DNA of 64,000 nt from Virgibacillus phasianinus (GCF_002216775.1 NZ_CP022315.1:2666001-2730000); one strand, 5' to 3'. Positions 17,149 to 25,941 are shown, counted from the first letter of the stretch. Made by a program: numbers and translations. The notes: generated from the letters alone by a model not told the origin.

Positions 17149-17832
17149 ATGTTGAAATTATCTTATCATGGACATTCAGTTGTTAAAGTAGAGACAGATA
17201 CACATACGATTTTAATCGATCCATTTATTTCAGGAAATGAAGCTTGCGATTTGGATCCCAGTACAGTGAAAGCTGATGTGATTTTATTGACACATGGCCA
17301 TAACGACCATGTAGGGGATACATTTGAAATTGCCAAAAATAATGATTCATTAGTTGTGGCCCCAAATGAGCTTGCTGGATATTTGGAATCAAAGGGCTTA
17401 AACGCACACCCAATGCATATTGGAGGCGCCCATCAATTTGATTTTGGAAAAGTGAAATTCACCCAGGCTTTTCACGGATCTGCCTTTACTGAAGATGACG
17501 GAACAATGATATACACTGGAATGCCAGCTGGAATATTACTAACAGTAAAAGGTAAGACCATTTATCATGTTGGTGATACTGGTCTATTTTCTGACTTAAA
17601 ATTAATCGGTGAAATGAATGAAATAGATGTTGCATTTGTACCAATCGGAGATAATTTCACCATGGGACCTGAAGATGCATTAATAGCAGCAGATTGGATA
17701 AAAGCTAAAACGGTTGTCCCGGTACATTACAATACTTTTCCAGTTATTGAACAAGATCCGGAAGACTTTGCTTCTAAAGTTAAAACTGGAAAAGGAAAGA
17801 CAATGGCTGTTGGTGAAACTTTGGAAGTATAA
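17149..17832 (+). CDS. ytkL: UPF0173 metal-dependent hydrolase YtkL
   Basis: Metallo-beta-lactamase-fold protein of 227 residues; substrate unknown. The HxHxDH metal site is [11 protein letters not shown] near residue 45-55. Further ligands are in the FHGSAF and VGDTG segments, and in VPVHYNTFP near the C-terminus. An AAAAGGAGAG site precedes the ATG. It could be read from the PspA operon promoter (45 bases after the SpeE-like stop), but in relatives it is usually a separate core gene. A strong terminator follows. Confidence 0.9.
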   Translation: MLKLSYHGHSVVKVETDTHTILIDPFISGNEACDLDPSTVKADVILLTHGHNDHVGDTFEIAKNNDSLVVAPNELAGYLESKGLNAHPMHIGGAHQFDFGKVKFTQAFHGSAFTEDDGTMIYTGMPAGILLTVKGKTIYHVGDTGLFSDLKLIGEMNEIDVAFVPIGDNFTMGPEDALIAADWIKAKTVVPVHYNTFPVIEQDPEDFASKVKTGKGKTMAVGETLEV

Positions 17833-17836
17833 CAGT

Positions 17837-17867
17837 AAACGTGAGCTGATCAGCTCACGTTTTTTTG
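17837..17867 (+). terminator. Terminator after ytkL
   Basis: A perfect self-complementary block AACGTGAGCTGATCAGCTCACGTT followed by TTTTT. It marks the boundary between conserved core genes and the pilus locus. The convergent prepilin gene ends just beyond it. Confidence 0.9.
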
Positions 17868-17868
17868 T

Positions 17869-18816
17869 TCATGAACAATTTTTGTTCGCGTTTATTGTTA
17901 TATTTCTGCCTAGATCATTATTCTTACAGGTCCCGTTGCCTTTTATGATTATGTTTGCATTATTTCCTTCGAAATTTATACTCCCATTAAACATTGCATT
18001 TCCTTTAACGATAATAGTCGAGTTATTTTGCCCAAACGTGATATTTCCGTTGAATACAGCGTCACCGTATATTGTGATTTGATGATTATTCTGAATCAAG
18101 ATAATATTTCCGTCAAATGTGGAATCACCGTTAACTTGCATTGTCAAACTCGCCTTATGATCCAATACCAGGCCCTTTTTAAACGTTACATTTTCACTTC
18201 TAATAACAAAATTAACATCTTGTCCAACATTTATTTCATTTGTGAATATGGCATCACCATTTTTGATTTCAATGATAGAGTCACGGTCAATCGTACCGTC
18301 TACTTCTATTCTAGTATTTCCATCAAATGTACAGGTACCCCTGACCGTACAGTTCTCATTATCTTCATTAATAATTTCCTCGTTATAATCTGTTACCATA
18401 ATCTCGTAATTTTTTTTATTGCCCCATATGGTTCTTAGGGATATATCATTCCCCGCGTTGTCAATAGCTGTTAATGTTACCGATAGTGGTTCCTGATTAG
18501 TTGGATGTATGCAGCCGTCGATGATAGTCAATTGCTGATCACCATTATGGATTATGTAATCACGTATGGTAAAATCTTTATCAAATGTATTAAAGCATAA
18601 CGTAGATTTCCCTTTATTATATTGGCTGTGCAGTTCACTCAGCATAACATTCACATTCTGACTAAGTGTTATTTCATTACTTGTTTTATCCTCACTATGA
18701 AATCCTTGAGCAAGCAATGTTGAGGAAATGGTAATAAAAATAGTTAACAGGCCAATGGCTGCAATCAGCTCTATTAATGTTATTCCATTTTCATTTCTTA
18801 ATTTTCGAAATACCAT
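17869..18816 (-). CDS. Prepilin-like protein with C-terminal 21-residue solenoid repeats
   Basis: A 315-residue type IV prepilin: class III leader MVFRKLRNENG followed by ITLIE and a hydrophobic helix (residues 12-35). PilD would cut after Gly11. Residues 40-155 are an unassigned globular region with several cysteines. From about 187 to 295 the chain repeats every 21 residues with the pattern G-D/N-A-x-F-N-G-x-I-x-F-x-x-N-N-x-x-I-x-I-K, seen most clearly in GDAVFNGNITFGQNN and GNAMFNGSINFEGNN. Alternating hydrophobic positions and Asn ladders suggest a beta-solenoid. It is divergent from the pilus operon and is probably a minor or tip pilin with a binding domain. The solenoid reading is inference. 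Confidence 0.8.
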   Translation of the reverse strand: MVFRKLRNENGITLIELIAAIGLLTIFITISSTLLAQGFHSEDKTSNEITLSQNVNVMLSELHSQYNKGKSTLCFNTFDKDFTIRDYIIHNGDQQLTIIDGCIHPTNQEPLSVTLTAIDNAGNDISLRTIWGNKKNYEIMVTDYNEEIINEDNENCTVRGTCTFDGNTRIEVDGTIDRDSIIEIKNGDAIFTNEINVGQDVNFVIRSENVTFKKGLVLDHKASLTMQVNGDSTFDGNIILIQNNHQITIYGDAVFNGNITFGQNNSTIIVKGNAMFNGSINFEGNNANIIIKGNGTCKNNDLGRNITINANKNCS

Positions 18817-18818
18817 GG

Positions 18819-18845
18819 TTTACACATCCAATAAAATGATATAAT
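18819..18845 (+). promoter_or_regulatory. Candidate promoter of the pilus operon
   Basis: TTTACA (18819-18824) and TATAAT (18840-18845), spacer 15, with TG one base ahead of the -10 (extended -10). It lies between the divergent prepilin genes, 37 bases before the first forward pilus gene. The short spacer lowers confidence. Confidence 0.45.
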
Positions 18846-18881
18846 AGGTGAAAAGTCACAGCTAAGGAGTGGACTTGTTTG

Positions 18882-19343
18882 ATGCAAGATGGCAGACTAT
18901 CAAATAATAATGGGTTCACCCTTATCGAAATTATAGCATCAATTGCTATTTTAGGAATGGTTATTGTGGTATTATTACCGTTTTTCCCACAATTAGCGGA
19001 CTGGACAGCATCGACCGATAATCAGCTGGTCGCCAGTAATTTGCTGAATGGGGCCGTGCATAATGTTACAAATCATGAAGACGTTCTGGTTAATTACCTT
19101 AACAGTGCCTCTGTCCCCGCCTGCACAGCCGATGCAATGCAGATTCCTGAATCTATTCTTGGTAACGCTGTAACCTACAAGGTAAATGGAAAACAATTTT
19201 CACTTGCCTTAAGTGTTTGTCAATCAACTGACGAGGTCAATCTGGGATTATATCGTACGCACATACAATTATATTCGGATACCAGCCCGGAAACGATGTT
19301 AAGTGATACATATATTTATTTAGTTGGTGGTGCACATGAATAG
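18882..19343 (+). CDS. Type IV prepilin-like minor pilin
   Basis: A 153-residue prepilin with leader MQDGRLSNNNG and mature start FTLIEIIASIAILG; the conserved Glu is at +5. The hydrophobic helix extends to residue ~35. The rest is a small globular domain with two cysteines (PACTADAM and LSVCQST) that could form a disulfide. An AAGGAG site precedes; ATG 18882 is preferred, with TTG 18879 as an alternative. It is the first gene of the forward pilus operon and overlaps the next gene by eight bases. Position and form suggest a PilV/PulG-type minor pilin. Confidence 0.85.
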   Translation: MQDGRLSNNNGFTLIEIIASIAILGMVIVVLLPFFPQLADWTASTDNQLVASNLLNGAVHNVTNHEDVLVNYLNSASVPACTADAMQIPESILGNAVTYKVNGKQFSLALSVCQSTDEVNLGLYRTHIQLYSDTSPETMLSDTYIYLVGGAHE

Positions 19344-19746
19344 GTTAAACAATGAACACGGTGCTGCACTTGTACTAACATTATTTATTGTAACAATAAT
19401 GCTACTATTTATTTTGACATTATCTTATCAGGTAATAAATACTACCAAACAAGTTACTACAGTGGAGAAAAATATGGATGCAGAACATCTAGCGAAAATG
19501 GGTGTTGAATACTATTATCAGTGGGTTAAACATGAACATGTACAGTCACCTTCTAAAAACATCGAAGAAATTATCACCGCGTTGCAGGGTATGACTGATA
19601 AGGAAATTATAATAGACCAAGAGAGACGGTTTTTGTTAATGAATGCAAAAATTGACGGTTCCAACTTAATAAAAATTACATGCAAGGGAATTGCCTTTGG
19701 AAATGATGTAATTGAAACAAACGAGATTAAATTGGTCGATCATTAG
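19336..19746 (+). CDS. PilX-like minor pilus assembly protein
   Basis: A 136-residue protein with a short polar head (MNRLNNEHG) and one membrane helix (AALVLTLFIVTIMLLF), then a mixed alpha/beta domain. It lacks the FTLIE cleavage motif and instead has HGAALVL, like the N-terminus of PilX proteins. Its start overlaps the end of the preceding prepilin gene, so translation is coupled. Probably a minor pilus component; no symbol is assigned because similarity is only at the N-terminus. Confidence 0.7.
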   Translation: MNRLNNEHGAALVLTLFIVTIMLLFILTLSYQVINTTKQVTTVEKNMDAEHLAKMGVEYYYQWVKHEHVQSPSKNIEEIITALQGMTDKEIIIDQERRFLLMNAKIDGSNLIKITCKGIAFGNDVIETNEIKLVDH

Positions 19747-19761
19747 AAAAGAGGGTAATAC

Positions 19762-21387
19762 GTGGTTACGCGAAGACGTTTAGGAGATTTATTACACGAT
19801 GCTGGACTTGTTACCACCGGTCAAATAAATGAAACTTTGGAGAAGAAGAAGGTTGACCAAAAGCTTGGGGACGCATTGTTGGAACGCGGACTAATTACAG
19901 AACGGCAGCTTATTGAAGTTCTGGAATTTCAGCTTGGAATCCCCTTTGTTTCGCTATATCAATATCCAATCGAACAGCATGTACTCGGATATGTCCCGAA
20001 AGAATTAGCGCAACGAAATTTTATTATGCCATTGAAAATGCAGGATGGCGCATTACTTCTCGCCATGAAGGATCCCATGGATTATTATATAATTGATGAT
20101 TTGGAAATAGCAACTGGCTTCAGAGTTTCTCCAGTAATTGCGGCAAAGGATGACATTTTGTTTGCCATTAATAAATATTATTTCAAAAAAGATCCTGAAA
20201 TGACTTTGGAACCAAATGCTGCGAATGATGAAGCGCCTGTGATTCGACTGTTGGATCAGTTGCTGTATACGGCAATACAGTTAAAAGCTAGTGATATACA
20301 TATTGATCCCCAGGAAAGGAAAGTTATTGTCCGCTACCGGATTGATGGACGACTGAAAACAGAAAATATAATTTCAAAACAAATGCAAAATCCCTTAATA
20401 GCACGGATAAAAATATTAGCAAATTTGAATATCACAGAAACAAGACTCCCACAGGATGGCCAAATTAAAACGAATGTCGGACTATCGCCAGTGGATTTAC
20501 GAATATCCTGCCTGCCAACTGTATTTGGCGAGAAGATTGTGGTCCGTATTTTGGATTTGAATAATACACTGATGCAGTTAAGTGAACTAAACTTCTCTGA
20601 GCGTAATTTGAAAAAATATAAAAAGCTGATTACACAGCCAGCGGGCCTTGTGTTACTGACAGGTCCAACAGGATCTGGAAAAACGTCGACATTATATGCA
20701 TCAATCAATCAACTTAATCAGGAAAATGTAAATATCATAACAGTTGAGGATCCGGTTGAATACCAATTGGAGGGAATTAACCAGGTCCAAGTCAATAGTA
20801 CCATCGGTCTTACATTTGCCCACGGCTTGCGTTCGATTTTACGCCAAGACCCGAATATTATTATGGTTGGAGAAATCCGCGATCAGGAAACAGCCGAAGC
20901 CGCCATCCGTGCCTCTTTAACAGGCCACCTTGTTTTCAGTACTTTGCATACAAACAGTGCGGTCGATACGATACCGCGGTTAATTGATATGGGGATAGAA
21001 CCTTATTTGGTTGTTTCTTCGATATCCGGTATTGTAGCCCAGCGGCTGGTTCGTAAAATATGCCGTGATTGTATCACAAAACGGGAACCAACTGTTATGG
21101 AGAAAGAAATCTTTGCCGATAATGGCGTTCAGCCGGGCAGTTTATATTTTGGAAAAGGCTGCAGCAGCTGTCATCAACAAGGTTATCGGGGGAGACTAGC
21201 TGTACAGGAATTGCTGGTAGTTGACGAAACAATAAAATGCATGCTGCTGCAAAATAAATCGATGGCAGAAATACGTGCCTATGCAAAGAAACAGGGAATT
21301 TCATTTTTAATACAGGATGGGCTTGAAAAAATGAAACATGGCTTAACGACAATGGAAGAAATTATGCAAGTTTCGATAAATATTTAG
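19762..21387 (+). CDS. pilB: Type IV pilus extension ATPase PilB
   Basis: Secretion ATPase that powers pilus assembly at the cytosolic face. The 541-residue protein starts at GTG (MVTRRRLGDLL) after AGAGGG. It has an N-terminal GspE_N/MshEN domain (to ~150), ASDIHIDP, Walker A GPTGSGKTST near 301, the Asp box with TVEDPVEY, Walker B IMVGEIRDQETAE and the His box GHLVFSTLHTNSA. The zinc-binding pairs CRDC and CSSCH lie near 433 and 467. MshEN domains of some PilB/GspE proteins bind c-di-GMP; whether this one does cannot be read here. It is followed by pilT after 10 bases. Confidence 0.96.
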   Translation: MVTRRRLGDLLHDAGLVTTGQINETLEKKKVDQKLGDALLERGLITERQLIEVLEFQLGIPFVSLYQYPIEQHVLGYVPKELAQRNFIMPLKMQDGALLLAMKDPMDYYIIDDLEIATGFRVSPVIAAKDDILFAINKYYFKKDPEMTLEPNAANDEAPVIRLLDQLLYTAIQLKASDIHIDPQERKVIVRYRIDGRLKTENIISKQMQNPLIARIKILANLNITETRLPQDGQIKTNVGLSPVDLRISCLPTVFGEKIVVRILDLNNTLMQLSELNFSERNLKKYKKLITQPAGLVLLTGPTGSGKTSTLYASINQLNQENVNIITVEDPVEYQLEGINQVQVNSTIGLTFAHGLRSILRQDPNIIMVGEIRDQETAEAAIRASLTGHLVFSTLHTNSAVDTIPRLIDMGIEPYLVVSSISGIVAQRLVRKICRDCITKREPTVMEKEIFADNGVQPGSLYFGKGCSSCHQQGYRGRLAVQELLVVDETIKCMLLQNKSMAEIRAYAKKQGISFLIQDGLEKMKHGLTTMEEIMQVSINI

Positions 21388-21397
21388 GGGGGGTTTC

Positions 21398-22438
21398 ATG
21401 AAGGATCAATTTGAAAAGTGGTTAACAGATGCATACAATCAAAAGGCATCTGACGTACATATAACGATTGGCAAGGCCCCTATTTATCGTATTAATGGTC
21501 AGCTGGTTGAAAAGGACGGAGAGAAATTATTACCTTCTGAAACTAGGCACATTGTCAAATCAATCCTTCCTGAAAAACAGTGGATGAAACTTGAGAAACA
21601 GCGTGAATTGGATTTTTCATACGGAATTACTGGGGTATCCCGGTTTCGGATCAATACCTATTACCAAAGAGGTGAATTATCCCTTGCTGTCAGAGTTGTA
21701 CCGATGAGCGTTCCAACCATTGAGGAATTGCAGTTACCGAAAATTACAAAAGAAATAGTGTATCAACCCCAGGGACTTATTCTTGTGACCGGGCCAACCG
21801 GAAGTGGAAAAAGTACTACACTGGCATCGATAGTTGATTATATGAACAAAACCATGCAACGGCATATTATTACACTCGAGGATCCGATTGAGTATATGCA
21901 TACACATGATCAATCAGTTATTGATCAGCGGGAAATAGGATTTGATACGATGAGTTTTGCTGATGGACTTAGAGCAGGCTTAAGACAGGACCCTGATGTT
22001 ATTTTGGTTGGGGAAATGCGCGATCTGGAAACAATTTCTACTGCAATTACAGCTGCCGAAACTGGTCATCTCGTTCTTGGCACATTGCACACCACAGATG
22101 CCGTAGCAACGATTGAACGGATCATCGATGTTTTCCCAGCAAATCAACAAACCCAAATACGTATTCAATTATCGACGATTTTAAAAGCCATCATTTCCCA
22201 GCGTCTGCTTATTACCAAGAACAACTTGGAACGATGCGTGGCGACAGAAGTCCTGATTAATACAGCTGCTATCAAAAACTTGATTCGCAATGAAAAATTG
22301 TTTCAAATACAAAATGTCCTGCAAACGTCCTGGGATAAAGGAATGCATACACTGGATATGGATCTGAAACGGTTACTTCAGGAAGATAAAATCGACTTGG
22401 TGACAGCTGCTCCTTTTATGCATGAAGGGAGTATGTAG
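21398..22438 (+). CDS. pilT: Type IV pilus retraction ATPase PilT
   Basis: Hexameric ATPase that depolymerises pili for twitching and pulling force. The 346-residue protein has KASDVHITIG at the N-terminus, Walker A GPTGSGKSTT near 131, ITLEDPIEYMH, Walker B with VILVGEMRDLETI, and GHLVLGTLHTTDA. Unlike PilB it has no N-terminal MshEN domain and no zinc cysteines, which identifies it as PilT. A GGGGGG site precedes the ATG. A dedicated retraction ATPase separates this locus from comG-type competence pseudopilus operons, which lack one. Confidence 0.95.
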   Translation: MKDQFEKWLTDAYNQKASDVHITIGKAPIYRINGQLVEKDGEKLLPSETRHIVKSILPEKQWMKLEKQRELDFSYGITGVSRFRINTYYQRGELSLAVRVVPMSVPTIEELQLPKITKEIVYQPQGLILVTGPTGSGKSTTLASIVDYMNKTMQRHIITLEDPIEYMHTHDQSVIDQREIGFDTMSFADGLRAGLRQDPDVILVGEMRDLETISTAITAAETGHLVLGTLHTTDAVATIERIIDVFPANQQTQIRIQLSTILKAIISQRLLITKNNLERCVATEVLINTAAIKNLIRNEKLFQIQNVLQTSWDKGMHTLDMDLKRLLQEDKIDLVTAAPFMHEGSM

Positions 22439-22441
22439 TTG

Positions 22442-23638
22442 ATGAACTTTCAATACAAAGGGAAAAGCGCATTAGGAAAAACCATTAATGGAAAAGTGGA
22501 TGCCGATTCCAAAAGGGACGCACTGTTTCAATTGGAAAAAGAAGATCTGATTATAATAGATATCAATGAAACGAAAACTTGGAATAAGGATATTATTATA
22601 AACAAAAGGGTTAAAAACAAAGATTTCGTAATCTTTTTAAGACAATATTCTACATTGATTCATGCAGGGATTTCCATTTCGGATGCAACAAAAACCATGA
22701 TGAAGCAAACAGAAAATCGCACGTTGGAAAATGCACTTGCGGACATAGTGAAGCAGCTTGAACAGGGGCATGCACTTTCAGATGCCGCAAAGCGCCATCC
22801 GAAAGTATTTCCAAGCCTGCTTGTAAATATGATACGTGCGGGAGAGGCAAGTGGAAAGCTGGATGAAATACTTAACCAAATGGCGGATTACTTTGAGAAG
22901 GAGTATCGAAATAGACAGAGGGTTATTTCTGCACTTATTTATCCAAGTGTAGTCGGTGTTATCACTTTATTGCTTAGTATGTTTCTGCTTGTGTTTATCG
23001 TACCGCAATTTGTTGGTATGTTTCATTCCTTTGGTGAAGACATACCCGCATATACTCAGTTTGTGATGCAAGTAAGTGACTGGGTTATTGCATACTGGTG
23101 GGTATTTTTCATTTTAGTAGGAATCTTTCTGACAATTTATCGTTATCTCATAAATAATAATTCATTCGTATATAAAATGGATGGTATGAAAATGAAGTTT
23201 CCAATAGTTGGAACTCTCGTCCACAAAAGTGCTATGGTTCGTATGACGCAAACGTTAAGTACACTTGTTAATAGTTCGGTTCCAATTTTACAGTCAGTGG
23301 AAATCACTGAAAAGGTTGTTGGCAATCGGATAATCCAGCAGGCCCTTACTAAATCGAGAAAATCCCTAGAGGTTGGAGAATCATTAGCGATGCCAATGAA
23401 AGATCACTGGGCATTTCCAGCACTTATCGTACAAATGATAGAAATTGGAGAACGAACAGGCACATTGGACTATATGCTTATGAAAGCAGCAGATTTCTAC
23501 GAAGAAGAAGTTGAACAATTATCAAATAGAATCAAAGTATTAATCGAGCCTTTAATGATTATTGTACTTGCATGTATCGTTGGCAGTGTAGTTATAGCAG
23601 TAGTTATACCAATGTTTTCACTTTTTGAAAAAATTTAG
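22442..23638 (+). CDS. pilC: Type IV pilus inner-membrane platform protein PilC
   Basis: Platform protein (T2SSF/GspF family) that couples the ATPases to pilin subunits. The 398-residue protein has two homologous cytosolic helical domains, each with FLRQYSTLIHAGI-type and MTQTLSTLVNSSVP motifs, and three membrane segments (about 165-190, 218-238, 365-390). The ATG at 22442 is used; the preceding TTG is adjacent to the pilT stop. A 164-base gap with promoter and riboswitch signals separates it from pilA. Confidence 0.95.
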   Translation: MNFQYKGKSALGKTINGKVDADSKRDALFQLEKEDLIIIDINETKTWNKDIIINKRVKNKDFVIFLRQYSTLIHAGISISDATKTMMKQTENRTLENALADIVKQLEQGHALSDAAKRHPKVFPSLLVNMIRAGEASGKLDEILNQMADYFEKEYRNRQRVISALIYPSVVGVITLLLSMFLLVFIVPQFVGMFHSFGEDIPAYTQFVMQVSDWVIAYWWVFFILVGIFLTIYRYLINNNSFVYKMDGMKMKFPIVGTLVHKSAMVRMTQTLSTLVNSSVPILQSVEITEKVVGNRIIQQALTKSRKSLEVGESLAMPMKDHWAFPALIVQMIEIGERTGTLDYMLMKAADFYEEEVEQLSNRIKVLIEPLMIIVLACIVGSVVIAVVIPMFSLFEKI

Positions 23639-23670
23639 AAGAAGAAGTAGATTTTTGGAAAATGATGGAT

Positions 23671-23676
23671 TATACT
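23671..23676 (+). promoter_or_regulatory. Candidate -10 element of a separate pilA promoter
   Basis: TATACT lies seven to fourteen bases before the first helix of the c-di-GMP aptamer, where a start site for the riboswitch RNA would be expected. The -35 region is weak (around 23648-23653). Kept as a low-confidence call. Confidence 0.3.
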
Positions 23677-23689
23677 AAAGGTATGACTA

Positions 23690-23770
23690 AAGTAGGATAC
23701 GATGAGAGATTATCTGTACATAGGGCACTTGGATAATCCGGAGTAAGTAGTGCGACCGGCCAACTTGGTT
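23690..23770 (+). promoter_or_regulatory. Cyclic-di-GMP class II riboswitch before the major pilin gene
   Basis: The stretch contains GGGCACTTG (23723-23731), a small hairpin around GGATAATCC, then AGTAAGTAGTGCGACCGG (23742-23759). This matches the conserved core of the c-di-GMP-II aptamer (GGGCACUUG ... AGUNAGUAGUGCRACCGRCC, as in Clostridium acetobutylicum). P1 can form between AAGTAGG (23690-23696) and CCAACTT (23760-23766) with one mismatch. The GTG start of pilA is 33 bases downstream. No strong terminator hairpin is seen between aptamer and gene, so control may act at translation (AAAGGATGGGG is the ribosome binding site). Whether it turns expression on or off cannot be told. Confidence 0.85.
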
Positions 23771-23802
23771 GTAAAACTAATCTACTAAAGGATGGGGTTC
23801 AG

Positions 23803-24159
23803 GTGTTAGAACGGCTAAAGAAAAAGATTAAGAAAGAAAATGGTTTTACGTTAGTTGAGCTTTTAGCAGTCATAGCAATTTTAGCAATTATTGTAGCAAT
23901 TGCGGTGCCAACGATTGGGAATGTTATTGGCGATTCAGAAGCAAAGGCAAATGATGCCAGTAAAGAACTTTTCGAAAATGCAGCTAGATTAGCGCATGCT
24001 AGCGGGTATGAGCCGACAGATGGTGCTGCATATACATTAACAGAGCTTAACACAAAAGGTTTTCTTGATGAGGATCCTTCTGACAAATTTTCGGGTACTG
24101 TCGTGGTAACAACAGTCACAGATGGTGGAACAAAATACGAATATAAAGAAACTGAATAG
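23803..24159 (+). CDS. pilA: Major type IV pilin PilA
   Basis: A 118-residue prepilin with a highly basic leader (MLERLKKKIKKENG) cut before FTLVELLAVIAILAIIVAIAV; Glu is at mature position 5. The head domain is short (about 80 residues), acidic and without cysteines, ending in a beta hairpin (GTVVVTTVTDGGTKYEY). Small size, strong ribosome binding site, own leader RNA and own terminator mark it as the main pilus subunit. The GTG start is fixed by AAGGATGGGG. Expression is predicted to respond to c-di-GMP through the preceding riboswitch. Confidence 0.92.
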   Translation: MLERLKKKIKKENGFTLVELLAVIAILAIIVAIAVPTIGNVIGDSEAKANDASKELFENAARLAHASGYEPTDGAAYTLTELNTKGFLDEDPSDKFSGTVVVTTVTDGGTKYEYKETE

Positions 24160-24177
24160 TTAAACCACCTGATTCAG

Positions 24178-24204
24178 CGCCTTGCATCATTGCAGGGCGT
24201 TTGT
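24178..24204 (+). terminator. Terminator after pilA
   Basis: CGCCTTGCA pairs with TGCAGGGCG (one G-U pair), loop TCAT, followed by TTTGTT. The weak T tract may allow partial read-through into pilD-pilO, giving an excess of pilin transcript. Confidence 0.7.
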
Positions 24205-24253
24205 TCCATTTTAATAGTAGATATATATACATTAGAAGTAAGGAGTAACAGAT

Positions 24254-25009
24254 ATGGAAATTACAGTAACAGTTATATTTTTTATTTTTGGTTTAGTCTT
24301 CGGGTCTTTCTTCAATGTTGTGGGGTTACGCTTACCTAAAAATATTCCTTTCATGAATGACCGATCATCTTGTCCTCTATGTAATCAAACACTTTCCTGG
24401 TATGAACTTATTCCGGTATTGTCTTATATATTACAATTTGGTAGATGCAGAAATTGCCAGGCTTCCATATCGCCAATTTATCCAATTGTAGAACTTGCTA
24501 CTGGTCTCTTATTTGCATTAAGTTATCTGAAAGTCGGTTTGGAGTTTGAGTTAATTACTGCGCTGTTATTAGTTTCCATGTTAATCATCATATTCGTATC
24601 CGATATTAAATATATGCTGATTCCAAACAAGGTACTCTTATTTTTTCTGCCATTCTTCCTAGTGATGCGTCTAATTCATCCTGTGGACTCTTGTTGGAAT
24701 TCAATTTTAGGGGCCAGTGCTGGAGCCGGTATTACCGCCATAATTATCCTAATAAGTAAAGGTGGAATGGGCGGGGGTGACATGAAGCTGTTCGGGGTAC
24801 TTGGTATCGTTCTTGGTCTTTCAAATATTTTACTTGTATTTTTCTTATCAACCATCATAGGTGCAATTATTGGAATCCTTCTGCTCGCATTTCGTCTTGT
24901 GGATCGCAAACAAGCAATACCATTTGGTCCCTACATCGTTATTGCCGCTCTTGTTGCTTATTTTTGTGGAAATTCAATTATTAACTGGTATGGGAATTTA
25001 TTTTTGTAA
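24254..25009 (+). CDS. pilD: Prepilin peptidase PilD
   Basis: A24-family aspartic membrane protease that cuts the leaders of the prepilins in this locus and N-methylates the new N-terminus. The 251-residue protein has two zinc-type cysteine pairs (C40/C43 and C65/C68: CPLC, CRNC). These belong to the cytosolic N-terminal methylase part. The active-site aspartates are in SDIKYMLIPN (near 117) and GGGDMKLFG (near 175). About seven to eight helices. An AAGTAAGGAG site precedes the ATG. It is followed directly by pilM. Confidence 0.94.
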   Translation: MEITVTVIFFIFGLVFGSFFNVVGLRLPKNIPFMNDRSSCPLCNQTLSWYELIPVLSYILQFGRCRNCQASISPIYPIVELATGLLFALSYLKVGLEFELITALLLVSMLIIIFVSDIKYMLIPNKVLLFFLPFFLVMRLIHPVDSCWNSILGASAGAGITAIIILISKGGMGGGDMKLFGVLGIVLGLSNILLVFFLSTIIGAIIGILLLAFRLVDRKQAIPFGPYIVIAALVAYFCGNSIINWYGNLFL

Positions 25010-25021
25010 GTGGGTGTTAAC

Positions 25022-25927
25022 ATGGGATTAAGAAATCCTGGCAGAGTAAATATTGTTATTACTAATCGGGTTCTACGTTATTGTTTCCATAAAGACGAAT
25101 CATTGGAAAGTCTTGTGAGCCATGGAGAGATAGAATTGCCTGTGGATACAATCAAAGATGGCAGAATCGGGAATAAACCTGTTTTACTTAAACTGCTGCG
25201 GAATCTTGTTCATGAACAAAAATGGAAACGTAAAAAACTTTATTTTTGCGTTCCTGATGATACGGTGGTTATTCGAAAGATAAAGGTTCCATCAGCACTC
25301 TCGTTCAATGAAGTTAAAGGTTACGTAACTACGCATCTAGGGAATCGATTTCATCTTCCATTCCGAAATCCGGCAATGGATATAGAACTCCTTAAAGCGG
25401 GCAAAGAAGAGCAAACGATATTAATGTTTGCATATCCCAAAGAGAAGCTTGATGAATTTGTCTCGGTTTTTACTGAAGCCGGAATGAAAGCAGTAGTGGC
25501 CGATCTTACATCATTATCGGTTTATCGTTATTATTATTTACAAGAGGAAAATAAGGATAATGATAACGATAACGATGTCTTGTTAATCCATTGGAACGTG
25601 GATTCACTAGTGTTAACCACGTTTTCTAACCATCAGGCAGTTTTTACTAGAAGCCGGAAACTGGTTTTGGAAAGCGGGATAACCAATGAATTGATTACTG
25701 AAATTACCCGGATTATTGACTTTTATCAGTTTAATATCACAAATGGTGCTTCAACGATTACTAGGCTGCTGATATCTGGTGACGCAGCAAATTTACAGGA
25801 AATCAAAACTAAAATACAGAACAGTGTAACGATACCAATTGATCTTATTGATGAACTTCATAAAACATATGACATTGCTGCTAAATATACTGATGTCTTA
25901 GGGTTGGCGATGAAACATAACGTGTAG
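25022..25927 (+). CDS. pilM: Pilus assembly protein PilM
   Basis: Cytosolic actin-like protein that binds the N-terminal tail of PilN and links the ATPase to the alignment complex. The 301-residue chain has the FtsA/PilM-type order: N-terminal strand pair (RVNIVITNRVLRY), the DLTSLSVYRYYYL region in the middle, and the late LLISGDAANL and DVLGLAMKH segments. The upstream frame to 25010 begins at the pilD stop and carries the ribosome binding site, so ATG 25022 is used. Identification rests on fold-like motifs and on its place ahead of PilN and PilO. Confidence 0.85.
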   Translation: MGLRNPGRVNIVITNRVLRYCFHKDESLESLVSHGEIELPVDTIKDGRIGNKPVLLKLLRNLVHEQKWKRKKLYFCVPDDTVVIRKIKVPSALSFNEVKGYVTTHLGNRFHLPFRNPAMDIELLKAGKEEQTILMFAYPKEKLDEFVSVFTEAGMKAVVADLTSLSVYRYYYLQEENKDNDNDNDVLLIHWNVDSLVLTTFSNHQAVFTRSRKLVLESGITNELITEITRIIDFYQFNITNGASTITRLLISGDAANLQEIKTKIQNSVTIPIDLIDELHKTYDIAAKYTDVLGLAMKHNV

Positions 25928-25941
25928 AAAGGGAACAAGTG

